A DNA stretch of 64,000 nucleotides, taken from Crocodylus rhombifer (lineage: Eukaryota > Chordata > Crocodylia > Crocodylidae). The stretch is taken from positions 1,058,980 to 1,122,979 of the forward strand of contig JAVSML010024599.1 of the NCBI GenBank assembly GCA_038503035.1, read 5' to 3'. Below are positions 22,716-32,300 of the stretch, in pieces. The translations under genes were made by a program, and so were the position numbers. The notes under the pieces were generated by a model. That model was not told where the DNA came from, made no database searches, and was given only the letters and a program-made list of their open reading frames with translations. Position 1 is the first letter of the stretch; the number at the start of each line of letters is the position of its first letter.

Positions 22716-25700
22716 ACTAAAAGTCCAACATAAGGAATGCTCTCTCAGTTTGGAAGGTCACAGGTAATTCTGCTTTTACTTTGACTCCAATAACTTATTC
22801 ATCTGAAACCTATATTTGAATCATAACCCAACTCATTAAAGCAGTGCCTAGTGGTACAGCTATTTTCTACTGAAACACTGAACCCCATGTGATAAATTAT
22901 ATCTGCAAGATTTGTTTCGTATGTCAAGCGCACATTACTTCTAAATCAAATGCTAAAACATGCCTTATTTAGTCAAAAGTAAGCAGAATGCTATAATTTA
23001 TAATTGTCTTGAAAGCCCACTGCAGTGAAAATGAAAGCAGACTGTTAAAATTTAATGCCTCTTCGGCATTCTGACCATCTTTGAAGTGGTGTAGTTTTCT
23101 CACACCGCTGTCTCTGCACAAAAAGTCAGTTTGTGTTTGCCAACCTTTGTGGAAACTAATTGAAAAAATGATTTAGCTGTTAAAAGCTGCCATCAGGTTA
23201 GAGAATTATTATGAGCTCAGACACTGATGGCAGAGGTACTTTTTCTCTCCTCTCACCCCCACCCATTTGCTTTTAACAATTGTCTGTTCTTCCAGCCGGC
23301 TCCCTGCAGTACAGTTGCTAGCAAATATTCATTGGGGTGTCATCTCTGTTTAAAGTCTCATCCTACACACCTATTCATCTGTGTTAAGTGAACAGCAGCA
23401 TCAGCTCAAATTAAGCTGGCATGAAAACAGCCACTGTTAATAATTTCTGCTGTGATTCAACTTAGCTTTGGATAACAGGTGAAGATGTTTCATAACGGAG
23501 GCAATTACAGCTCTGTAAGCTCTTTCCGGCTGCCTGTTTAATCAGAGGAATGGAATACTATAGCTCCTGGTACATGTGGAACGGCCAGGCCCAACCGCCA
23601 TCAGACCACATTTGTTATCTGCTAGATTGAACAGGCTGCCTGTCAGGGACAGATGCTTAACACAGTGATTAGAATGTAAAGTGTTTGGAAAGGCTGAGGG
23701 GACTGAAGTCAATGTACTTTATCTAAACTTACTACAAACCTTTCCAGTCGGATAAAAATCTCTCATACCAATGTTCTGTTGATTAGAATAGAAACCACAT
23801 TTATATGTACACATGCATGCACACACTATATCTACACCAGTGTGCACACATCCCTAAAGCTGCAGTAAATCAGCTCTATTAAACTGGTAGATGAGTTCTA
23901 TTTCTCATAGGAGAAAATCTGTGTTTACAAAATATCCATAAAAAGTTTCTTCTGAGATTACAATCGGGCCTGCTGATGTAATACACCTCCTTAACATATG
24001 GTACTTAAAATACAGAAGACAAAAAATGTAGTAAGATGAGTGAAAATAACTAGTAAATATCTAGACAGAGTTTGTACTTTCATAACAGGAGTGATATATT
24101 ACTCTGATGGATCTGGGATAATTTTTTTTAAATTAAAGAACAATGAATTTCTCTAGACCAGAATCTCAACTGTTCTATTCATCTTCCATGTCAATATGAC
24201 TTTGTGCAAACTATGTTAAAAACAGAGTTATATACTTAATTGTGTAGATTTGCAGGTAGTTCATTTTCAGCCAAATATTTTTTTCCTTCAGAGCTGGAAA
24301 GAGAATCAAGCAGCCTAAATTGAATTTTTATATATTATGCTTTCCAGAAATGTAGTTCTTAATAGATTCTGATGTGCCTAAAGGCATGAATCTTGAAATG
24401 CTTTTTTAGATATGGACTTGGGGAGTGGGGGAAGGGTAGGGGGCTGAAAAATGTGTAGGGTTTTTTTTTTTCTTTCTGGTTTCAAATATTGAATTTCTAT
24501 TGTATACGTTAACCTATTTTGAGTGTATTGCTGTAGTGATTTAATAAGAATGCTTGTAATAATCAGACTATAGGAGAGAGATATTACAAAAACATCTGAT
24601 TATAGTTCCACCATATCTGGAGAATGTGTACAAGATACTGGTTTCCAGAAATAAAAAAGCATATCTGCTTGCTTTCCAAAGGAGACTGTTAATGGCTTTG
24701 AAATATGTGTGGTTATCTTGCACAGAAGGTAAGACTAAGATTGACCTATTTCCATATTTCATTTTTTTTCAGGGCAGTCCACAGAAATAGCCTTTATTTT
24801 AAAGGTGGAATGTATTTTTTTACACTTATTTGAAAAGGCCTGAAAGATTTGAATCATTGTGGGGTTTGATCCATATTCACATTCTAATCTCACAAGCAAG
24901 TAATTGTTTTATTTAGTTTTGACATTCCTCCATCTACTGTCATATTGGAATATACTCTGCATACTGTATCTTCCCTTGACAATTACCGCTGCTCCTTATC
25001 CTTGAAGCTTTTAAAGCTCTGTGTAACATTAGCCTATCTAGCCTAGTGAAAATGTCTTTACAGATTAGTGTAATGTTAATACTACTGGCTCCCTGCTTTT
25101 GACCTGAAGTGGAATATATTGCACTGCTGGAGCAGATGGAATCAGAGCTTCATTGGGAAACGGAGATTGGTTGGCTGCCTGCCAAAAGCCCAGTGCTGCA
25201 GGCTGAATGAGCTGCAGCTAAGGAAAGCAGCCTTGAATCTATTCTGTTCGCTTGGAAAGGGGGGTGGGGGAAAACATCACATAAGTTTGCATTGAGTCGA
25301 AATATATTTAAGGTTGTGCGTCTCCAGATGTTTACACAGCGTTCAAAAGGTAATTGAATCTCGCTGTGTAAAATGGAGGCCGGATTCCTCCGCTTGGCTG
25401 AAAGGGCTGAGACAAAAGCACAACCAAGGAAAAGTTCTGAACTCTGACAAACCCCTGAATGAAACCAGATGTACCAATCAGGACAATACAAATACTATTC
25501 CTCATCCTTCTCAAATTAATACTCCCTCCCGGTTGTGCCGAAATGCATTGAGCCGGCAATGAATTTCCCTAAAATAGTCAATTATCCATAGGCAATATAT
25601 TTTTTCATAGGATAGACATTTTATAAAGGGATAAATCATCATGGAATATACTATGTGCTGCATACAAGTCAAAGTTTGAAAACATTAAAAATCTCAAACG

Positions 25701-27374
25701 TGCGGCTTTTTATTTCAAGGATTTTAATAAATCAAACAGAACTCTGACTTTGGTATTCAATATTAATCAGTCACATCACATTTCTACATTTGTTGCACTC
25801 ATATTTTTTCTCTCAAGTAATGCATTTCCACAGCAGTAAAACATATGCTGTTTTCTGACTAAGTAGATGGGTAATATAAGCTGTGATGTGGAGAGTGGTT
25901 TTTTTCTTATCATTTTCTTTTTGAGGGTGTAGTTACAGAAACATATATGTGCTTTTATCTGTGATAAGAACTACCATCTGGTAGCAAAATGTGCAGAGCT
26001 TATTGCTTGAAGTGCTTATACATATTGTGAAAACACACAGCTTTTGTGTATGTTAGGATACTGCCTATATGTATTCTTAATAAACCCACGTATTAGCTTT
26101 TTGAGTATGTCAAATGGATGTAAAATATAACAGTAATTCCAGACAGGAGGGATTAGGATGGGCACAGTGCCAGATGTGTATTAATGCCAGCAGTACTACT
26201 GTGACCTTTTAATATCACATTGTTTGCAACCTCTTCCAGCAGATAATTGTTTAAAAGAATGGAACCTCTTTGACAAGGAAAAGGCCATTGTTCCATTCAA
26301 GGAGTTGAAGCTTTCATCCCTGGTATACCAATTCACAAAGATGTGTGGTGCATGTGTGTGAGCAGCAAGAGAGACAGAACATATACATTTGAGTTACTTT
26401 GACCTTTAATCCAGGAGACCAAGAAGAGAAATGCACTAGGAAGGCTGGTTTGTTGCTGTCTAGAGACTGATAAGCTGTAATAAAGGTGCACTCAGTTGCA
26501 ATTCATCTAAAGCTTCCATTGCTATCATCCTCTTTTTTCGATTTTTGTTACCTCAAGTACTTATCTAAATCCCTTTCAATGCCAGCTTGAATGCACTTTG
26601 TATTCTCTCCAACTGTGACTGGTGCTGTCTGTGTGCGTCAGTGTGCTTCAGCATATACTCTTTCCCCTTGTTTGACAAGAACCAGTGCCAACACCTAATT
26701 AAGGATAAGCCATGGAGCTCTCTGCTCTATCTTTGTCAGTACTACATTCCTAGCTTTCTGCCTAGTTGAGCTTTTATGACATGAACAACATTTCAGGTTC
26801 AGTACTTTAGGCCCATTGATTCCCCACCCAGAACTAAATGCAGCATAATGTCTGGTGGTTAATTTTAGAAAGAAGTCTCCTAGAAATATGCATGTGTGTA
26901 CATGTGCATGCACACATGTACATATACATGCAAATATGAATATACACAAACAGATTTAATTAAAATTAGTCACTTCTCAAATTACTTTCTTTGTGTGATT
27001 TTTCTCAAACTGTTTCCTAGGAGATGGTCAAAGAGGTTGGAAGTGTTGAGGGGTTTTCTCCTCCTTGAAAGTACTGTATCTTAAAATACATCTAAAGTCT
27101 AATTTATAAAGCAAAGACCTCTGGCTCAATCTCCTGTTGTGCTGTATTAAGTATTCTGTCTCAATTATACAAATGTGTTTAGGCCATAAAACAACAGACC
27201 TTTCAAAGGGTTAATAATTCTATAAACTGAGAGAAAATCAGATTAAAATGATTGATATCTGACTGCCAGGCAGCCAATTAAGTGAGCATACATTAAAACT
27301 TGTTTTTACAGTTAAATATATCAAGACTTATTTTCTGCTACCTACATGTAAGTGAAATTTCTTGAGATAATTTA
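22716..27374. other. Repeat-poor region with possible regulatory blocks
   Basis: No exon or delimited transposon was recognised over about 4.6 kb, the longest repeat-poor stretch after 32.3-37.5 kb. Blocks at about 23000-23700 and 25140-25780 have complex composition with many short motifs resembling homeodomain and SOX/POU sites (TAAT, ACAAT, ATGCAT). These are candidates for conserved noncoding elements. A palindromic TG/CA patch lies at 26888-26915. Confidence 0.4.
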
Positions 27375-27422
27375 ACGTGTGTGTGTGTGTGTGCGCGCGC
27401 GTGCATGCATGCGCGCGCGTGC
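27375..27422. repeat. 48-bp perfect alternating purine-pyrimidine tract (Z-DNA candidate)
   Basis: From 27375 to 27422 every step alternates purine and pyrimidine: a TG run, then CG steps, a TGCATGCA centre, then CG steps again. The CG-rich half is also nearly self-complementary. Such tracts are the classical Z-DNA formers and can also extrude as cruciforms. Confidence 0.92.
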
Positions 27423-27649
27423 CAGATTTACATCAGTAAATCAGGGCCACACGTGGAGACATGGAGACTACCGTGGAGCTAATTAGGCGGCTCCCCAGTA
27501 AATGTCGTGTATAAAAGTGCCCAGTTGCATCAAAAGACATCAAAAGCTAATAGAAATATTACGGAGTTATTCCAGATTTGCACTAGGCTCAGACCACAAT
27601 TTGGATCTAAAAATCCAAAATGGAGGGGACATGTTTAAAAATAATATGT

Positions 27650-27688
27650 GGGCGTGTGCGTGCACACACCCACACACATACACACACA
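27650..27688. repeat. GT/CA microsatellite with inverted halves
   Basis: A short GTGTGCGTGC half is followed by CACACA units, so the two halves are mutually complementary. Confidence 0.8.
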
Positions 27689-27765
27689 ATTTTTAATCAT
27701 GTCCTCTCCATTTTCCCATGTGTCTCTTACCTTCACTGGATGATTGGATTTCTTTTGATGTAACT

Positions 27766-28236
27766 GGGCACGTCTATACTTGATGTTTACTACAGAGCTG
27801 CCTAGTTAGCTCCACACTAAAGTCTGTACATGTGGCTGTTGGGTTGCAGTAAACTAACTACTTACCTCTGTCATAGGTTAGTACTTGTAAATACAAGTAT
27901 TACCCTGCAGTGGAATTCTTTAGCGCAGCAACACTTGTATAGACACTGACAGGGCTGGCTGGGGCACAAAGGTACTTTAGTGGCTGCTGACTAGCCCTGC
28001 ACTGGAGCATTGTTGTGCCCCAGGCAGCCCTTGCACAGTATGCTGAGCCAGGTCAGAGCAGACCTGGCCTGGCAGGCTGACCCCTGGAGCCCCTTGCCAG
28101 CCAGGCCTGCACTGACCCAGCCCAAAGTGCTGCAGTCCTGGGCACAGAGCTAAATGCAGCTCTCAGGAGCAATAAACTCTAGCGTGATATGTACCAGAGT
28201 TTATTGCATTGCATTAATTGCACATGTAGATTCGCC
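27766..28236. mobile_element. MITE-like element with GTCTA ends (471 bp)
   Basis: The left end GGGCACGTCTATACTTG and the inverted right end GGCGAATCTACATGTGC are related, and AACT occurs directly outside both ends. A+T-rich subterminal parts (AGTAAAC, AATAAACTCTAG and AGAGTTTATTG inverted units) surround a G+C-rich core at 27950-28140. It belongs to the same structural type as 37492-38407 and 51217-51516. No coding content. Confidence 0.55.
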
Positions 28237-28789
28237 AACTGAAAGCAGAATTCAGGCTAAAAGGTTTTTTTTATTTGGTTTAAGAAGTGACAGTAAAATA
28301 AACCACCAGTAGAAACTTCAAGCAAAGGAATGGGAATATTCTGAAATAACAAACTTCTGGTAGTCTGTGAAGGTAATATGTGTTTTCAGTGGCTTGAACA
28401 TGCAAGGACCTTATTATGCTGCACTTAAGTTCATAAGGAGAATTTATGTTGAATAAGGACTGCAGTGTGAAGTTCTGAATCCAAAGCAAATACCGTCACT
28501 AACTTTCAGGTATTGAAAAGTACCTGAAACGGACCATTGAAGTCCTTCCTAGATACTCTGTTCCCAGATAGAAAGCTGCTGTCAAACACTAGTTAACTGT
28601 GGGATTCCATATACCAATAATGGAATCGGGAGAGTTTTGACAAAGAGTGAGTGAAATGTGCTTTATAGGCCATTTGTTAGATCTGTCTGAGGTCTGCATA
28701 TCTAACTTTCCTAGTTAATAGATACCTTTTCCTCTAGAGACATTTTGATTGTAGTGGCAGTCTAGAACAAGTGGGACCACTGTTTCCAC
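28237..28789. other. No gene recognised
   Basis: A short AT-rich spacer between a MITE and a LINE fragment. Nothing supported. Confidence 0.5.
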
Positions 28790-29032
28790 CAGGGCGTCCA
28801 AGTCCACAACAGAAATTGGCTACAACAACTCAAAGGGAAAAGAGTTCATAAGAAGCAAGCAGCTCCTGAACCACCCAACCATGACACATATGCTTGCAAC
28901 CACTGCTACAGATCATGCAAATCTCAGATTGGACTATTCAATCACATAAACACTGTAAACCATCTATGTCACAGGTTGCAATATCCACCATCTTTTGCAG
29001 ATGAAAGGTTGCCAACAAACAAGGAACAGTAG
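28790..29032 (+). pseudogene. C-terminal tail of a LINE-type ORF with CCHH zinc knuckle (fragment)
   Basis: Reading from 28790 in one frame gives an open stretch of about 80 codons that ends in a stop before 29035. It is rich in Lys, Arg and Gln, followed by a motif with Cys-x2-Cys (residues TYACNHCYRSCKS), then IGLFNHI and a final His. The CxxC-x-R-x-C-x-S-x-IGL-x-x-H pattern is the familiar end of non-LTR retrotransposon polyproteins in animals, where it may bind nucleic acid. The upstream reverse transcriptase is missing, so this is a 5'-truncated relic. The foldback element at 29231 lies 200 bp downstream. LINE family is not assigned. Confidence 0.5.
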
Positions 29033-29230
29033 ATTCAGGACTGCTCCCCCATTTGTTCTTCCATATGCACTTTGTCTTTTTCATCCATTACTGTTACACC
29101 ACTCTGCAAAGGGAGGGTGAAAAAGATGACACATTGCAAGCAGCCATCTGGGGCTTCTTTTGTACAAGGAGAACTTTCAGCTGGCTGACTAGAAGAACTT
29201 CATCCCCACCAAATTGCTGTATAGTATTTA

Positions 29231-29605
29231 GGCAGGGTTCTTTGAGCAGATGTGATAGATCAACTGAATAGTTGGAAAAAAGTTCATGGCAAGTTTTCAG
29301 GTGCAGTTACCCTTCTTCAAGCATAGGGAGTCTGCTGATGTCTCCCTTTAGCCTTTTGTTTCCCCTGCTTTATTCCCCCTCCCCTCTCTATTTTACCCCT
29401 GGTTTACCTTTTGTCTTTTTAATTTCAACCTCTTTACATTCTCACTGACATCTTACCACACTTTTAGCTTCTCACATTTCTTGGAGTCTCAATACAGCAG
29501 AAACTCTCTATGCCTAAAGATGCGCCCAAAAACTTGCCAAGAACTTTTTTCCAACTATTCATTTGGTCTAATAAAAAATATCACATCTACTTAAAGAACC
29601 CTGCC
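29231..29605. mobile_element. Foldback element with long inverted arms (375 bp), 'GGACCAACT' family, copy 3
   Basis: The left end GGCAGGGTTCTTTGAGCAGA and the inverted right end GGCAGGGTTCTTTAAGTAGA match at 18 of 20. Similarity continues through TGTGATA, GAATAGTTGGAAAAAAGTTC, TGGCAAGTTTT and GCATAG-GAG units over about 100 bp of each arm, apart from a 15-base gap in the left arm. TA lies directly outside both ends, which fits a TA target duplication as in Tc1/mariner-like elements, but TA is weak evidence alone. The arms carry the same modules as the single-arm relics at 14930, 16780 and 51901, which suggests that this is the intact form of that family. Confidence 0.8.
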
Positions 29606-29609
29606 TATC

Positions 29610-29765
29610 TAGGCCAAATGTAGCCTATAAAACCATGTCATCCAGCCCATGGAGTACCCCATGAGTCTGGAAATTTGGTGGTGGGAAATCACTGGCAGCA
29701 TTAATTGCTGGGGCTCTGGAAGCACTGCTGCCACTGCTCCCCTGCTTCCAAATTTCCAGACCAGA
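29610..29765. mobile_element. Possible hAT-like MITE end with internal hairpin
   Basis: The start GGCCAAATGTAGCCTATAAA, then ATCCAGCCCATG, resembles the 'ggccaaatgtggcccgc...gatccggcccgtgg' module of vertebrate hAT MITEs. Inside, TCTGGAAATTTGG (about 29674) and CCAAATTTCCAGA (about 29748) are inverted copies. The right boundary was not found. Confidence 0.4.
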
Positions 29766-31539
29766 GGGAGGTCCATCAGGCCAGTCAAGATGCTCCTGCA
29801 TGCCAAATCAGGCCAGCACACAGGGTTTATCTGTAGGGCTAGTCCAAAGCCCAATCTGGCATACAAGGTCAGATGGGCTGAGCGCCACCACCCTAAACAA
29901 AATCCCAGCCTTACCTGCTCAAATATTCTTCCAGTACTTCCAGAAGATATCCAGGCTCAGGCTCTGATAGGCCTCAAGGGGGAAGGAACATCAGAGCTGA
30001 GGGGTGACTACTGAGAATGACCTTTCATGTATTATCACCAAGCAAACTGGGCACAGTGACACTTACTTGCAGGAAGTTGCTCTTGGCTGACCTTAGGGAT
30101 CATGATGGGGCATAAAACAGATGGTGATACCTTAAGTTGGTACAGTGTTGGTCATTTACAGCCTTATAGGTTAAAACAAGCACCTTGTATTGTACCTGGT
30201 ACAAAGATGATGTCTTTGGTCTAGAGACTTACTGTCACTAAGGAATATGTGTGCCCAGGTGGTGGGGGCCAGGGGGTCAAACAAAGATGCACTTCCCTCT
30301 TTATCTTAAAAAATCTTGCCTTTCTTTGAGTTTTGGGGGTTTGGTTTTGGTTTGGTTTTGTGTTACTCCAGTACTAGAACAGCTAGAAACTGAACGTTGA
30401 AATCTAGCAAAGAAATAGGCCTCAGTGAGCAGAAATGCCCTTTGTATATTCCAAAGAAAAATGAGTTTGATTTGGCTAGGTTATGAGCCTTGGAAAATCA
30501 CTTTTCATACAAGCCCAGTACATTTAACAAAGATAGTAAAATTAACTTCAATCATGTTAAGTTCTGTAAGTAATATAAATGAATTTCAAAGACTCCGATC
30601 ATTGAGCACATATAAAGAAGTAAGTATGGGCTGTTACAATATTCTGCACATGTATTTATGGCTGTCAAAAAAGCTGCTGTATTTGAGAAATAATAATTTG
30701 CACACACCTTTAAATTTGTTAATTTTGTTCATCCAGTTGATTACAAAGAAAATCATGCTCATTGATCTTTCTCGCACCTTATTCTAATTGATGCAATCTT
30801 TTACTGCTTCTTTTTGGGGGGGGGTGTTCTCCTTGAACAGTAGGTGTGCATCACACTTCTTCTTCTTACTAAAAATATTAGCTGTCTTTTGTATGTTTTT
30901 TTGTCTAAATTATGCCAGGTTTATTAAAGCAACCAGTTGTGTACAGCAGGAAGCAGCCATCTTTATCCATTTTTGTTTCATCCTATAGCTCAGAGCTTAT
31001 ACAATGGCCTGTTTCCAAAGATGAATAATTATTCACAAAGGTAAAAAATTCCAAGGCTTTTCAGTAACAATTCAAAAATGGTATTTAAGTAGGTGAGATG
31101 CTTTTCTATTAGGTTCCCAGGTGCCTTAGAAATTTTATTCAATAGGCTAGATATTTAAAAGTATACTGGTATATAAATTCCTTTTACTTCTAGTAGTAGG
31201 CATCTGTCTGTCTCGCAGGACAACAGAATTACGCCAAGTGAGACATCAGCTTGTTAAATGTAATCTTTGTTTGAAAGATAAAGGAAAGCTGGAGTGACCT
31301 CTCTAGGGTGCAAAAGTTTGGGCAGTGTATATGGAAACCCACACACCAGTGTCCCCTTCTCAGCCTTGTTAGTTTAATCCAGAGGAAAGGCAGGTGCCAA
31401 TACATTTAGGACCAGCTTGGCAGCAGGAGCTGCCAAAGCAAAGATCACCCACTTGTCTGTCAATTGGGGCTCCACTCCTAGACTGGCAGTTAACCAGGGT
31501 TGAAGAGCCCAATTGACTTCTAGGAGTTAGGCAAGTCAA
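29766..31539. other. No gene recognised
   Basis: Contains a run of nine G at about 30816-30824. Frames such as 30425-30787 have no domain. No delimited repeat. Confidence 0.5.
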
Positions 31540-31810
31540 TGCCTAACTAACCTAGAGCCAGCTTTTTAATGGCACCTAGGGAGGTTTGTTTAATATATCT
31601 ATGCATTAACCTTCTATTGAAATCAATGTCATTGAGTTCCTAGGTAAATCTAGAACCTGTTATGTACCTAGAAATGCAGGTGGGTGTCAGCTCTCATCTT
31701 TAGGTTTCTAAACACATTAAAGAAAAACTATCTTGGGAGGCTAAGTCATATTTTCAAAAGTAACTTAAGCATTGAGCTACATAAGTCACATTCACTAGCA
31801 GTGAGACATC
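31540..31810. repeat. Relic of a 'TTTTCAAAAGT' type reptile repeat
   Basis: Modules like GGGAGGCTAAGTCATATTTT, then CAAAAGTAACTTAAGC and TGAAATCAATG, recall a common reptile interspersed repeat built of 'cctaagtc', 'ttttcaaaagtg' and 'gaaagtcaatg' units. A shorter relic may lie at 34840-34895. The match is by pattern recognition only. Confidence 0.35.
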
Positions 31811-32221
31811 ACCTCTGGAGCCCACAGACACTACTGCTCCTATTCCCCACATGCCAAATGTGGGAATTACCTTGTGTAATAGTCTTACTTGCATGCCTGA
31901 GACTGGCAGCAAGGAGCTCCCTCAAAGTGGCCTTACACCTTAATTTCCAGACCTAGCATGTATGGAGTGGCAACGAAGGGGCAGGGTGTACTTTACAGCA
32001 GCAGCTCTGGTACTGCTACAGAAAAGTTGCAGGCCATCCCTTGGTGTCTTAAGCCAGCAATTCACAACCAGGGTGCCATGCACTGTTAAGTATGCCAACA
32101 TTTACACACAATTCACAAGATAAAACCAAAGATTTCAAATAGGAATCCATAGTATCAAAACTATGATCCTTTCATGATCAGTTCTGGAGTTGGGAGAAAA
32201 ACATACAGATTGTACCACTTG
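31811..32221. other. No gene; possible hAT-like start near 32059
   Basis: ATTCACAACCAGGGTGCCA near 32060 resembles a hAT left end, but no right end or duplication was found. Confidence 0.35.
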
Positions 32222-32300
32222 GCAGTCTACCCCAGTTTAGCAGTTGTTAAGCAGTCTACACCACTTTAGGGTAGTTGAACAGTCTACACTAATTGAGCAG
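32222..32300. repeat. Degenerate 29-bp tandem repeat, 2.7 copies
   Basis: Units start at 32222, 32251 and 32280 with GCAGTCTAC, GCAGTCTACA and CAGTCTACA. Each is followed by a CAGTTTAG/CACTTTAG-like middle and GTTG. The period is 29 bp in the two complete units. Confidence 0.75.

Noticed and set aside
30120..30215. GCCTTATAGGTTAAAACAAG-type sequence resembling an old LINE segment
   Set aside because: Only about 60 bp look familiar and no ends or frame could be tied to it.
32059..32300. hAT-like left end near 32060
   Set aside because: A single short terminal resemblance with no right end and no 8-bp duplication.
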